From positions 1-64,000 of the forward strand of contig CAJQUW010001832.1 in the NCBI GenBank assembly GCA_907163375.1: a stretch of DNA of 64,000 nt, read 5' to 3'. The notes beneath the pieces were generated by a model. The model was given only the letters and a program-made list of their open reading frames with translations, searched no databases and was not told the DNA's origin. Origin of the DNA: Prostheceraeus crozeri (lineage: Eukaryota > Platyhelminthes > Polycladida > Euryleptidae). The position numbers and the translations under genes were made by a program. Shown piece by piece: positions 1-12,190 of the stretch (its first letter is position 1; every line of letters starts with the position of its first letter).

Positions 1-1229
1 ATTGCGTACATGTACACAGGGTTGGTCGGCAAAAAAACCCACCCGGGGTTTTATCGGGTTATATCCGGGCGGGTTTTTTCGGGTTTTTTATACCGGGTTT
101 TTCGGGTTTAATCGGGTTTTTCGGGTTTAATCTAGTTATTTCGATTTTCTTGAAATTAAGAGGTAATCTCTTATTTTAAAATTATCATTTTATTGAAAAA
201 TCAAACTACATTGCACACATCAGTGTAATGTAAACCATGATTAAAATACAATATCATGAGAAAATATTGGTGAGTACTTAGTATAGGTTACTGTATTTTA
301 GCCGTACCAAATATTCAGATTATTACAGGCTATCTAAATAAGGAATCATATGAAGTTATTCTCTCACCTACATTTACGAATAGTATACTTTACACAAGAT
401 TGGCTGTTATCTAAAATTTATAAGTTTTTTCTATTATTGTATTATCAGAGAGAAAACACATGTGTAGAGGTCTATAAATTGAACTTTATAAAAAAACAAT
501 GGTCAAAACGGGAAGAGCTAATGAGTCATCTGAACATCGATCACCAAATATCTGTTTGTCATACCGGTATCCCAAAAGTAAGAAAATATAGGCCTAGACA
601 AAAATATAGGCCCAACTGTTATCAGTGTTACTGATACTAAAGCTAAATAATACGCAGATCGTTTCGTCGAACTTTCATATCATAATTTCCATTCATTTTA
701 TTTATTTATTTTTTGATAACCTGAGGATGGTCGTTTGGTGTGGTCGAAAGACCTCGTCCTAATATGTGAAATCGAGGACGCACGCTCTTTCTTATGGTCC
801 GAAGTGTCCGTCGCAGACTTGCAGCCTGCTGCGGTATCAGTAATGACGCGCGCGTACCACGCACGCGCCACCCCGAACTCCCCATCATTTCCGAGTGTCT
901 TTTGTATGCTATAATAACATTAATGACCAGACTTGTGGGCAGTAGCTTTAAATCATTGTTTGCCAATATCGATCTTATCTTACGCACTTTCGACTGCACC
1001 AGCCACCCAAAGACATGCGACCAGCAGCGTCAACCAATATGCGTGTGCTCTCCCGAATTCCCCATCATCTCACGAATGCATCACTACAGTCCGCTGTTGA
1101 CAAATCCAGGCTGGCTGATGTCCGGCGAGTCAGGGATGGACAATGGGCATCATATCAGCATAGGCGTTAAATTTCTTGCGCAATGAAAACATCGGACATT
1201 GACATATTATTCGGTTTTCCTTTTCAATA

Positions 1230-2217
1230 TTTGGTGTTGTAAGTAAGTAAGTAAGTAAGTAAGTAACGTGTTTATTTCTCAAGTAATGATAATCAGAAGT
1301 AACATATGCAAATACACAAAAGATCATGACACAAGTCATATAATTACAGTATGAAGGAAAACATTTCACAATAAATTGCTTTGTAGGCGTGCAGTGTAGT
1401 TCACGAAGGATTGTTTGGTCTTTATTGTTCGACAAAGGGGAATAATAGGGTATCCGGAATGCAGAAGCCTGTTGGGAATAATATCACTCAGAATATGACT
1501 GTCACTGCTCTCTATCTTTCGGTAGAGGTCAATACTCTGTTGATTTCGACGTATGATCAGTTCATCACTTGCACAACGACACTCCCGTATTCCATCACGA
1601 TATATGATTTTATGAGCTCGTATATCGATGCTTTTCAGCCTCTTTGTTAGCGATTTGTTGATGCCAGCAAAAATGGGACAAGCATATTCTACAATTGTGC
1701 GAATATATGCTGTATAAATCATGTGCAGTTCATCAGTGTTCAAATGTAGCCACAACTTTCTCAAAGCATAAAAACGTCTATTAGCTATCTTCACAATATG
1801 GTCAATGTGGGAATCCCAACACAAATCTTTATTGATTACAAAACCAAGAACAGTGACTTTATCGACACATTCAATTGGAAGAGAAAAAGAAAACTCAACA
1901 TTGTTATTGGCAAAACAAAAAAGGATCCTTGATTTTGACAAGTTCAGTGTAAGGCGATTTTCCGAACACCAACGCTGAATATTTTCGATCTCACAATTTA
2001 CTTCATTTTCTATTTTGTCGACAGAATGCACTGGTACAATTACAGTCAAGTCGTCTGCATATTTAACCGATTTGGTAGTCGGTAAGAGACAATGGAAATC
2101 TCCAAAAAATCTCCAAATGTTGTAGTAAGAAACATGTAGATTACGGAATTGTATACATTCCATACGATGATTTTTGAGAAGAGGCATAGTCAATAAATCA
2201 GAAAAATGAATTGGCAT
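1230..2217 (-). mobile_element. CR1/Jockey-like LINE 3' fragment (reverse transcriptase)
   Basis: An open frame of about 283 codons on the minus strand carries the reverse-transcriptase catalytic motif YADD, then LTLNLSKSR, and then the C-terminal thumb-like region typical of CR1, Jockey and Rex LINEs (YTAYIRTIVEYACPIF). The endonuclease and the first half of the RT are missing, so this is a 5'-truncated copy. It ends in a short TTAC-type microsatellite (plus-strand GTAA repeats at 1236-1266), a usual 3' tail for CR1-like elements. It lies inside the hAT element and either inserted there or was captured by it. Confidence 0.75.
1233..1266. repeat. (GTAA)n microsatellite
   Basis: About eight tandem copies of a 4-base GTAA/AAGT unit. 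It sits just past the end of the LINE reading frame in the minus direction and is best read as that LINE's 3' tail. Confidence 0.85.
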
Positions 2218-2374
2218 TACTGTATTTTAATTAGAAGCATCGAAAAAATGACATAATATGGAAAAATCCATTTCACCCGATTTCGCCCGATTTCACCCGC
2301 CCGATTTCGCCCGCCGGGCGGGTGAAATCGGGTTTTTTCTGACCGGGTGGGTTTTGACCAACCCTGCATGTACA

Positions 2375-4968
2375 TAAGAACCGTAAAGTACGTGTATTTT
2401 ATATTCGTGTCGGTGAATTCCCTCATATTAAAAGATGTGAGTGCAGTTGGATGCATTTTCATCACTTATGTAACATAGACAAACATTATGTTCAATTTAA
2501 TTTTAAAGCAATAACATCATTCGTAGTAACAGTAATTCCGCAGACACGAATTATTTACGTACATTGGATGTAGCGGACTTCGGATATGACATCTTCAAGC
2601 ACGCTACGAGTATAAGCGGAATTACTCCACAATGTATTATGAGGGGAACTCAAACACGGAGGAAAATGAAGACACTATGGAATCAGCAAGATTGCTGATC
2701 TTAGAAAACCACTAAATAGAGATTCATCAAAACAGAGAATTTCCCTGAAACACTACCTTTGCTGTCGAGCATTCACAATATTTCATTCCATTAACTACAA
2801 TTTCAGACTGAGAAGCAACTGAACGAAATCAGTCAGAAAGTCAGATGACCAGAGCTTCCACAAGTTTCTTCTTTTCCTCAAGAAAAACCACAGGAAATAT
2901 CACCTGCGTGTTTTTAACAATCCGCATACCGTGCTTGCCATGTATTGCTGGTTGATTTCAAGCTCATGCTAAATTAATGTGATTTGCAGACTGATTTACA
3001 TTTTCAAATTAAACTAAGAAACTAGCAATCGCAGTTTACCGCTGGCATTCACCCATTGCGCGCGCTTCCGTGATTGAATTGATTCCAACATGAAAAAATA
3101 CCTCTCGTTAATAGAAAAATATCCGCTAAAAATCAAAGTTAGCTGATTGGAGAAGTAAGTTGTCGAATTCATCTGCAATTAGCTCTATGGAATAGGAAAT
3201 CAAGATGATACGATAGCTATTAAATCATACTGACAGCACGAATGATCACTATGTACATAAAAGCATGCTAAATAATCGATGTACCCATCAACATGTTTGT
3301 AATGCCACCTTGATAATACGACGCCAAAAAAGATGCCTTGGCTTGAGCTCAAAACATCCAGGTATTTAATCCCAAATTACATGTAGATTTTGCGGGAATA
3401 AAAAAAAAGAAATCTTCATGATTGGATCTACAGAGAAAAACGATTTAACAACCTCTAAGTGCATGAACAAGATTCTGGTACAATTCGAGGGCGGGTAAAT
3501 TAGAAAAATACAGTATTGATCACATCATTCGAATGCCCTGTCTACAGCTGTCAATCGTCAATAGGTCAGTATTGACCGACGTCGCACTAGAACTGAATCA
3601 TCCAAGCTGACGCAAATAGCGAGAACAACCTGAGGACTATTGGCAAAAAGATTGGGATTACTGCGTACACCATTGCAGCAAGGGAAATCTGCATTGGCGC
3701 TGACTTTGCGATCACAAAAAAACTATTATTATGTTTGAATATCTGGTTTAAAAACAATTATGATAAACCGCTTTACAGCAGTATTTAAAGAATTTTCACA
3801 CCTAGCACAGCGATGAGACATGATCGAAGCTAGGGGCTTTTCAATGAAAAAGTAATAAATTGTATTATTTTAAACAAATTAAAATGAAAAAAACAGACCT
3901 TCTGATCTGATTGTCTTTCTGACTTTCTCATCTTTTTGTTCACTTCATATGCAACTAGTAAACTAATGAAACATTGGTTAACTAAAAGAATACAAGACAA
4001 GGTGATTGTGTTTACCTAAACGATGATATTGACTGCATGAATGCAAAATTAGTGATTATGAAATCCATCTAAACATCAGCGAGGGAATCTATGAAACCCG
4101 ATTATCGGCAATGTTGTTATTTTATTTTTTATTATGAAAATATATTAATCTTTAGTGAAATATACGTAGGCCTACACCGTAAATACATCTGGTCATAGGA
4201 ATTTTTCGATTTACACTGCTGTCATGCTACTTTTACTGCTCTTAGAGATGAAATTAAAATCAGATTGCATGCAGCATCGATATATTCCAAATAAAGGAAG
4301 ACCGAAGAAAGCAGTTTAGTCATACAATGCTTCTTGCATATCAAAAGTCAGGTAGGGCCTATGGCTATACATTAGACATCACAAGTTTTGATTTAAACTT
4401 TATACACTCGAATTGCAAATATACCTACAATGTGCAGTTGGTTAGGCCAACAGTATCTAAAGTACGAAAAAGGCCAAACATATTTAGATTACAGTCAAGA
4501 CTTCAAAAACATCGAGACAGTGTTATTAATGAGTTGTTTGACAATTTGTGTGATAGACAGACTGACAGACAATAGCTTGCTGTTTTTCGCTACATGAATC
4601 AACCAGTGGGGAATGACATGGGTAGAGCAAAAAAAAGAGACTAAATTTGCTTCAATACAAAATGCGAAGAATCTATGATTAGAAAACACAAGTGAAACAC
4701 AAATTTTTGATGATGTATAGAATGAAATGATATAGAATGACATCATCTTATCATTGCAATCTTTCAATTGAAACCTGATCATATTTTATCAAAGCCTATA
4801 TTTATTAGAATGCATAAACAATCATACATTTGCTTGAATTTCAGCATTTTTAACTATGATTTGTGAAATACATGTAGCATAATGTACATAAAATATTTTG
4901 TACTGAAAAATAGTAACTGTGAGTGATAAATTAAACATCATGACATTGGAAAATTGCGATATTCTTAC
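2375..4968. other. Stretch without recognised genes
   Basis: AT-rich sequence with no long open frame resembling a known family on either strand. The missing last exon of ITFG1 (membrane segment and cytoplasmic tail) would be expected on the minus strand at or left of this stretch. I looked for it and did not find it. Confidence 0.5.
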
Positions 4969-5693
4969 TTTGAAGGTTCATCCAAAGGGTAAGGAATCAC
5001 GACCAGCTGAGATTTCGGTACTATGAAAGTGAATTCCTTATGTCTGTTTACGGCTACTCCGACTTGATTTGGTACCTGAACATCCAATGATTCAATATAA
5101 TTCGCGAACGATCCAAGACCAAAAATGTTGAACGGCAACTGTAAAGCTAAATATGATGACTGAGTAATTTGTTGAACCATGGATAATTGTCGGCCACCTT
5201 CCGGTCGCTCGGTGTTGTAGCTTGCTACGGGGCCTGGTACAGGCAATCCATAAGGCGGATGATTTTCGGGACAATTCGATGAGCCTCCACAGAGTCCATT
5301 TAGCACCATCACTTTGAGGAAATATCCATCTTCCTTGTTCCCCTGCATTATAGCCTCCATACGAGGAGGTGAGCCTCCCACAGCGACAAATCCAAGTCGT
5401 CCAGTATCGTGATAATCGAATAGTCCAACCATTGAAACGTTAGAAGTTGTGACTGGGAAGGTAAGTGAGAACTTGCCGTTGCCTTGGCCCAGAAACAATC
5501 CAATCCTGCGATCAGGCGAGCCCCCTGAGACACGTTGCAAGACTGCAACTATGTCAGGAAACCCGTCCAGATCAACATCACCAACGCGTACAGTAATAGG
5601 CATTGGAAGGAATGAGTTTAGAGTATTATCAGCAGCAGGAACAAAACCCCATTTCTGTCCAGAGACAGTGAAGCTGACATTCGCAACCGTCCA
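4969..5693 (-). CDS. ITFG1: ITFG1 (TIP) coding exon 5
   Basis: This 725-bp exon encodes the second half of the ITFG1 ectodomain. It begins after a TTTTAG acceptor with WTVANVSFTVSGQKWGFVP, which aligns with human ITFG1 around KGTLWGFVPF. It then has FG-GAP calcium-binding loops (VGDVDLDGFPDIVAVLQ, LFDYHDTGRLGFVAVGG), a cysteine pair near GLCGGSSNCPENHPPYG, and the conserved block LALQLPFNIFGLGSFANY. It ends IPYPLDEPS followed by a GTAAGA donor in phase 2. In vertebrates this part is split over several exons; here it is one. The protein is a type I membrane glycoprotein with an integrin-alpha-like FG-GAP fold. Its transmembrane segment should follow in the next exon, which is not seen. Confidence 0.93.
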
Positions 5694-6679
5694 CTAAAAG
5701 AGAAGAGCGCCATAATGTATCCCTCTTTGATTTGCTCTTAATTGATGTAACAATGTCTTTATGGCATCATGACTAATGAGTAAAATTTATTAACCTTACC
5801 GCATATTTAGATGCTCTCATTTTCCATCAGAAAAAAATACCGGTGTATAGATGAGTTATGAAGAATAAAGAAGTAATGATTTGCATTGCATCATAGAAAC
5901 CACCTTTGTTAAAAAGGCAACTAGCCAACGAAGTGATGATTAACATTCACACTCTTATTTAATCATTATGCATTTCCATAAAAATACCTACTTCTCATTT
6001 TAATATAAACAGAATCTTTACAGAATTTGCATTCAAAAATTTGTCTTTCTAGAAAATCAAATGATTTTCTGAAAAACCAAACTATGTCTAGAAAACCGGT
6101 TTGGGTTCCTATAAAAGCAAGTGATTTTCCAGAAAGCCAATTTTTTTTAGAGTGATTATCGGGGAGCCAGCATGGGTTGGTTGCTGCTGGAAGCGAGGAC
6201 AAAAACGAGACTCCCAGCGTTCGTTAATCCCATGCATGTAGCCACTACAAAATTGTGCGTCTACCGAGTTCTACCTGCGCCGTATATTCTTGTCAGAAAG
6301 ATCAGAGGAACACAAATGACATGCAAACCCAATGGTGTGCAGATTGGGGTTTTCGCTAAAAATGATATATTTCTGTGCATTCTCTGAATAAGTAAGAAGC
6401 ACTTAGTCTAGAACCAGATGTTTTAGGCATCGAGTGTTCCAAGGTCATGAAATCATGTTCATTCTGTCCATCAAGAATCATATCCTGATTTAGCAAAAAA
6501 ACTTAATGCCGCCATACAAAGTTGATATTGATTGTAGCAAATTGATGTCATCTAGCAAATTTTCAGCGTTTAGACGACCTAAAGCTAATACAACAATGAA
6601 AAGGAAGACATCAAAGTTCAAAAATCAGTGATTGATATTCTGTGCATTCCTCCCTATTAATCGCATTTATTATAGGACA
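5694..6679. other. ITFG1 intron 4, left part; dispersed repeat
   Basis: Intronic AT-rich sequence. The segment 6200-6370 resembles, in inverted orientation, 12335-12480 (shared landmarks: TCTGACAAGAA, GTAGAACTCGG, and CCCATGCTGG nearby). This indicates an unidentified dispersed repeat, perhaps a SINE or MITE. Nothing else is recognised. Confidence 0.45.
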
Positions 6680-9600
6680 AAGTTTTATTTATTTATGTAA
6701 AGAATTTCACAAAAGTGTGGCGTTTTGTCCATGAAGGACTTCAAGGCCATATCACAAATAGAAAAATGTACAACAAAGATTCGTACACTAGTTGCCAAAC
6801 AGCAGGTCAACAGATATTTATGTAGTACTAGTAGATTACAAACACATTCCAAAAAGATTACAAGTATTTATTTATGAGATGGGATTTAAGCATGCGTTTG
6901 AAGCAAGAAAAGGACATGGGGAAGGTTAGAGAAGTGGGACACGGTGTGTTTTTTAGGGGCTATACCTCAAGTTTCATGCCCACTCTGGAAATCAAATGGA
7001 GGTTGTTCCACATGTCCTCGGAAGTGTGAAAAAACAAATTTGAAAAAAGTCTATCGAGCCCTTTTCTTTCTGCAGCTTTTTTACACTTTTTTGCTTTTTT
7101 TGGTTTCATGTTATAATAGACTTTCCTTGAAATTATGTGCCCACTCTAGAAACTAAATGGAGATTGCTTAATATATCATAGGGAGTATAAAAAAGTAAAT
7201 TTGAAAAATGTCTGTCGAGCCCTTTTCTTTCAGCAGCTTTTTTGCTTTTCCACATAATTGTTCTAATATATTTTCCTTGAAGTAATGTGCCCACTCTACA
7301 AACCAAATGCAGATTGCTTCACATGTCCTAGGAAATACTTTAAATGCAAATTGAAAATAATCTGTCGAGCCCTTTTCTTTCAGCAGCTTTTTTGCACTTT
7401 TTCGTTTTTTTGCATAATTGTCATAGCACACTTTCCTCGAAATTATATGACCTTGTCCATATCTCTGACATAAATAGTTGCTGAAATATCAAATATGTAG
7501 CTAGTTATTGATGATCTTACAATGAAGGGAACCATATTTGACATTAGGATTCATTGTTCGATTGCTATGATCACCGCTTTGGTTTAGTTTCATGATTAAT
7601 GCCGAAAAAATCATATTGAAGATTTTTGTACTTCGCAAATGCTTGGATTAGGTCTTTTCAGCGAGCAGGCAAGTGAAGCAGTTCATCACAATTTCTCCAT
7701 AACGTGGCAAAATTTCAAAGTATCTTCGATGGACAATTCAGAATACCATAAAAATTTCTTAAAAGCTGTGTGCACTTACAACAGTCATCATATTTGGCTG
7801 CTTTTCTTTATTCTTGAAGTGATTGTCCTATATGTGTGCGGTAGTTCATATGAGCAAATCGGCTTACTGTCATTCTAGTTTTGATTATTCGCTATATTTG
7901 GTCATGATTATTATTATTGCTATATAGACATGTTAATATTAGGCGAATTGTTTTCAATCGCGTTTTTCAAGGGTGAGCGATTATCATGGAAATATAAGCC
8001 ATTCATTAGCTTTTAGCAGCACAACACAGTGACTATTATTATAGGGTCCTAGCATTCAGTTTTGTCGATGAAATACGAGGCATAAAACAACGCAAATTAA
8101 AACTTTGAAAATGGAAAATGTGTTAGAATGCTATCATCAAATTATTGTTTTCATCTAAACTTCCAATTGATTTTTTCATAGAGTAGATACGATGCAAGCA
8201 TTAATTGGCTTACAGAATTGATTAGGCATGCATGCAAAAAGAGTAAAAAGGCTTCAATATCATCAGTACAGCTTGCCAGATAAAAATACATTTATCTGAT
8301 CTCTATAATCATATAAGCAACTGTATGCATTTCAGCAACTATTTAGAGCTTTGTCAGAGATATGGACAAGGTCATATAATTTCGAGGAAAGTGTGCTATG
8401 ACAATTATGCAAAAAAACGAAAAAGTGCAAAAAAGCTGCTGAAAGAAAAGGGCTCGACAGATTATTTTCAATTTGCATTTAAAGTATTTCCTAGGACATG
8501 TGAAGCAATCTGCATTTGGTTTGTAGAGTGGGCACATTACTTCAAGGAAAATATATTAGAACAATTATGTGGAAAAGCAAAAAAGCTGCTGAAAGAAAAG
8601 GGCTCGACAGACATTTTTCAAATTTACTTTTTTATACTCCCTATGATATATTAAGCAATCTCCATTTAGTTTCTAGAGTGGGCACATAATTTCAAGGAAA
8701 GTCTATTATAACATGAAACCAAAAAAAGCAAAAAAGTGTAAAAAAGCTGCAGAAAGAAAAGGGCTCGATAGACTTTTTTCAAATTTGTTTTTTCACACTT
8801 CCGAGGACATGTGGAACAACCTCCATTTGATTTCCAGAGTGGGCATGAAACTTGAGGTATAACCCCTAAAAAACACACCGTGGGGAAGAGAGTTCCACAC
8901 GCTTGGGGAGGTGGAGGAGAAAGAACGACCGCCTAGGGTCGGGTGTCGAGTAAATGGGTTAAGAAGTTTAGCAGTGCTTGAAGACCGAAGGCCTGAGCGA
9001 CTTGGAAGAGAAGAAATATTGGTAAGTTTGGAAGAGAGGTATTCTGGGGCGGAGAGGTTAAGACACTGAAAAGAAAGAACAGCAATTTTATATTCAATTC
9101 TGCCTTTGATGGGGAGCCATCGGAGTTGCGACAACAGGGGTGAAATAGGGTCATAGAGAGAGGACATAAAAATAATTCGAGCGGCAGCATGTATTACACG
9201 CTGAAGACGATGAAGAGAAGACGCAGGTAAGCTAGCGTGAATGGAAAGGCAATAGTCAAGCCGAGATAACACTAACGAAGTGACAAGAACTTTGGTGAGC
9301 AAGGAGTTAATAGAGGAGCGGATACTGCGAATGAGACGAAGGGAGGAAAAGCACCACGACACTGTTCTCGAGATATTGGGTTTGAAAGTTAAGTGGCTGT
9401 CGAGTGTTATACCAAGGCACTGGAGCGTTGAGGCTTGATTTGAGCATCGCCAAGGAGGATGTGGTTAGAGGGAGGCAGGAGTCGACGCTTTGAAGAACAC
9501 CACATAGCAGTCGTTTTTGCAGGATTTAGTAGGAGATGGTTTGTCTTCAACCATGTGGATAAGGCATTTATACATGCTGAGAGTCTGGCACTGAGCAGTT

Positions 9601-11425
9601 GAGATTGAGAAGGGTTAGAACGGCCATACAGTAAAATATCGCCAGCAAACACATGAATAAACAGGTCATGCGTTTCAGCGATTTGGATAATGTCAGAAGA
9701 GTACAGTATGAATAGAAGTGGGCCCAGGACTGAGACCTGGGGCACGCCACAATCGACAGGGACACACGAGGAGGATGACTTTCGCAGGAAGACTGAAAGT
9801 TTTCGCTGACGGATGAAAGAGTCGAACCACTTCAAAGCTGTGCCTGAGAGCCCGAAGGACAGTTGAAGGCGTCGAATAAGGATTGAGTGATCAATGCTAT
9901 CAAATGCAGCGGTTAGGTCAAGGGAAGATAGTAATACAATATTACCATTGTCCATGGAGCTGAGACAGTCAGATGTTATGTTAAGCATGGCGGACTCGGT
10001 TGAGTGATGATGGCGGTATGCTGACTGAAAGCGTAGAGGAAGATTAAAGTGATTGAGATGTTCGCGAAGTTGGGACGCAACAATTCTCTCCAGGAGTTTT
10101 GAAAGGACTGGCAGGTTGGAAATTGGTCGATAAGATGAGGTGTCATTGGGGTCATTGCAGGATTTCTTGGGTACAGGAGTAATTCGAACATTCTTCCAAC
10201 ATTCCGGGAAACAACCAGTCGAGATGCTACGATTGAAGAGCTCGACAAGAAAAGGAATCAAAGTGTCTGCACATTCTTTCAACACAGACGTCGGTATAGG
10301 ATCAAGGGAAGAGGATTTGTCCGGCAGTTTCGAAATGGCAGTCGTGACAGTCTCGACCGTGATTGTTTGAAGTAGTGGAAAGTCACAGTTGTCTGGTGCT
10401 GAGGAGAAGACGGGTTGATCAGCGTTGGCTGTAGCAAGTTTAACAGAAGCTGCTTTCTGTAGAAACGATAGTTGGAAGTCTTCTGTGGTAAGTGAGGGTG
10501 GAAGAGGGCGTTTACCACGACCAAGTAGAGAATCGAAAGTTCGCCAAAGCTCACGAGGATTATTACTGGTATTGTCGACTTTCAACTGCCAGAAGGCTGA
10601 GCGCTTTGACTTGAGCAACGCGCGGTACTCATGGAGATGTGACCTCCACTCCGAGAAAGCCAAATCCGATGAAGGTGAATTGAAAGATAAAAGACGACGA
10701 AAGCGGCGTTCTTCTTTCCTCACACGGCGTTTGAGGATGCGACATTGCTCATCGAACCATGGATCCGATGGCCTGCAAGGACGTCTTATTGTTTTCAAGG
10801 GTATAAGACGATCAAGAGCTGACGTGATAGTAGAGTTATATGCTTCGGCTAACTGATTAGTATCAAGAGTAGACCACAGTTCGGGACTACACAATACAGA
10901 ATCTCGGAGAGACGAACGCAGTTGTGAAATATCAAGTCGGTTCCAGGGTCTGTAAGAGGTAGTTTTGTAGGTAAGGCGTGGCCTTGGGAGGTCTACGTGC
11001 CACCTTAAGAGGCGATGATCAGATAAACTGGGATCGAGTATGGTTACTGGAGTTGGGAGAGGAGTTGTAGATAACACAACATCAATAGTGCCGCCGAGGT
11101 TATGGGTTGGTGAGTGGTTGTTGCAAAAATTTAGGCCATAAGTGGACATAGTGTCAAGGAGTTTTCGTGTGTTGGGGTCTTCTGTACTTTCCATGTGGAT
11201 GTTAAGGTCACCTGCAACAATGATCGGGGAGGCGTAAACTACAACTTGTTCGAGCACATCGGCGAGTTCCTCGTAGAAGCTAGAAGTAAGAGTTCCAGTG
11301 CGATAGATAAGCAAAACTACACAGGACGATGACGCAGACGTGATGCGTGAGCAGACAGCTTCAAAAGTCGTTAAAAAGTTAACAGCAACAGGAAATTCAG
11401 AAAGAACAATACCACACTGGGCTAT
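6680..11425 (-). mobile_element. CR1/L2-like LINE, 5'-truncated, split by a foldback element
   Basis: A minus-strand non-LTR retrotransposon. Reading from 11425 downwards it has the second half of an AP-endonuclease (IIVAGDLNIHM, SDHRLLRWHV), a reverse transcriptase (SSYRPISNLPVLSKLLERIV, SLDLTAAFDSIDHSIL), and a C-terminal part (LDYCLSIHASLP, PTLGGRSFSSTSPSVWNSLP). The catalytic box reads FAGD instead of FADD/YADD, so the copy is dead. The frame also shifts between the RT (ends about 9407) and the C-terminal part (from 9362). The foldback element at 6940-8882 interrupts it after WNSLP. The last residues (FKRMLKSHLINKYL) and the TAAA-rich 3' tail lie at 6680-6935. Its 5' end at about 11425 abuts a Penelope-like relic. 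Confidence 0.85.
6940..8882. mobile_element. Foldback-type DNA element with tandemly repeated arms
   Basis: The two ends are long inverted repeats, about 550 bp each (6940-7490 and 8330-8882), beginning CACGGTGTGTTTTTTAGGGG. Each arm holds three tandem units of about 150-161 bp starting GCCCACTCT (left arm at 6978, 7139 and 7289), each with the block TCGAGCCCTTTTCTTTC. A 4-bp GGGA duplication flanks the element (6936-6939 and 8883-8886), and LINE sequence resumes on both sides. The roughly 840-bp middle has no convincing gene. The architecture is that of foldback elements; the superfamily is unknown. Open frames in the arms mirror each other and are not real genes. Confidence 0.8.
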
Positions 11426-12190
11426 AACACATTTTGTTTACATTTTGATTAACACATATTCTCAAAGGCGTAAGTTGAAGGGTATTGGTATCTCTGTCAA
11501 TCACTGTTACATCAATGTCTGATTTACACAATGGGAGGGGTCTATAAACAGAGGAATAACGGTGAGTGAAATGTTCATTGATTAGCGTGTGCAGAAATCT
11601 GACGGTGCTTCCTATATAAAAATGCCTGCATTTTTTACATTCAATATTATAAATTACTATATCATTAAAGCATGTATTCTTGCTACGATTTCTGCAATTG
11701 ACGGAAATACATTGTTTCCCTTTCTTGAGTTTTTGTAATATCATTTGTAAAATATTAGATCGACGATAAAGTCGGACAGGTAATGCTAATTTTTGAAAGA
11801 TTGTTTGATTTTGAGATTAACAATACCTGAAATATATGGGATGTGGAATTAGAAGAATTCGTTCTTATGTTGTACTTTTTTGAGCATGTGTGAAATTTTA
11901 AGCATTTTGCGACTCATAAAATTAGGAGGATAATAATTTAAGTTGCAAAAAATTTTGACTTTATTGATTATCTGAGCAACGTTCAAGTCGTCGTTTTATT
12001 ACATTTTTCACAATGTTCAGTTTCATTTCTGTCGTTGAAGCTGAAAGATAATTAATAAATATGGACTTGTTTGCATCTTTCTGATACTATTTACTTGTAA
12101 TTACTTCGCCGTTAGAGCGGAGATTGAAATCGAGTAATGATGAGTTGTCTGTCAATATGTTGTCAACACAGTTGAAACTTATTCTCGCCT
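11426..12190 (-). mobile_element. Penelope-like element relic (RT tail and GIY-YIG endonuclease)
   Basis: Minus-strand sequence at 11430-11744 encodes a GIY-YIG nuclease-like segment: YNIECKKCRHFYIGSTVRF followed by an NEH motif, and further on RICVNQNVNKM. This matches the C-terminal endonuclease of Penelope-like elements. Further upstream on the same strand (11750-12190) the translation, broken by several stops, resembles the end of the Penelope RT domain. The copy is old and decayed. A LINE inserted at about 11425 removed or displaced its 3' end. Confidence 0.65.

Larger units (their letters stand above)
17..2366. mobile_element. Non-autonomous hAT-type DNA transposon
   Basis: The element begins CAGGGTTGGTC and ends GACCAACCCTG, so its ends are inverted repeats of the hAT type. 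It is flanked by a perfect 8-bp target duplication, CATGTACA, at 9-16 and 2367-2374; 8 bp is the hAT family's length. Both subterminal regions (about 30-140 and 2270-2350) are packed with short CGGGTTT / CACCCG repeats, which are often transposase binding sites. No hAT transposase is seen inside, so it would have depended on a partner element. Its interior holds a LINE fragment (about 1230-2217) and a GC-richer stretch at 720-1190 that I cannot assign. The exact duplication and matching ends make the boundaries firm. Confidence 0.85.

Noticed and set aside
720-1190. Possible Penelope-type 3' motif (CCTGAGGATGG...GTCGAAA) and two similar CCCGAA(C/T)TCCCCATCAT blocks
   Set aside because: Suggestive, but no protein remnant or clear repeat boundary supports a named element.
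6944-8878. Matching cysteine-containing small frames on both strands (6944-7156 and 8666-8878; 7285-7473 and 8343-8537)
   Set aside because: They are the two arms of the foldback element read in mirror; no family resemblance, and the frames follow the tandem repeats.
10140-10856. Plus-strand frames of 76 and 143 codons
   Set aside because: Antisense shadows of the LINE reverse transcriptase.
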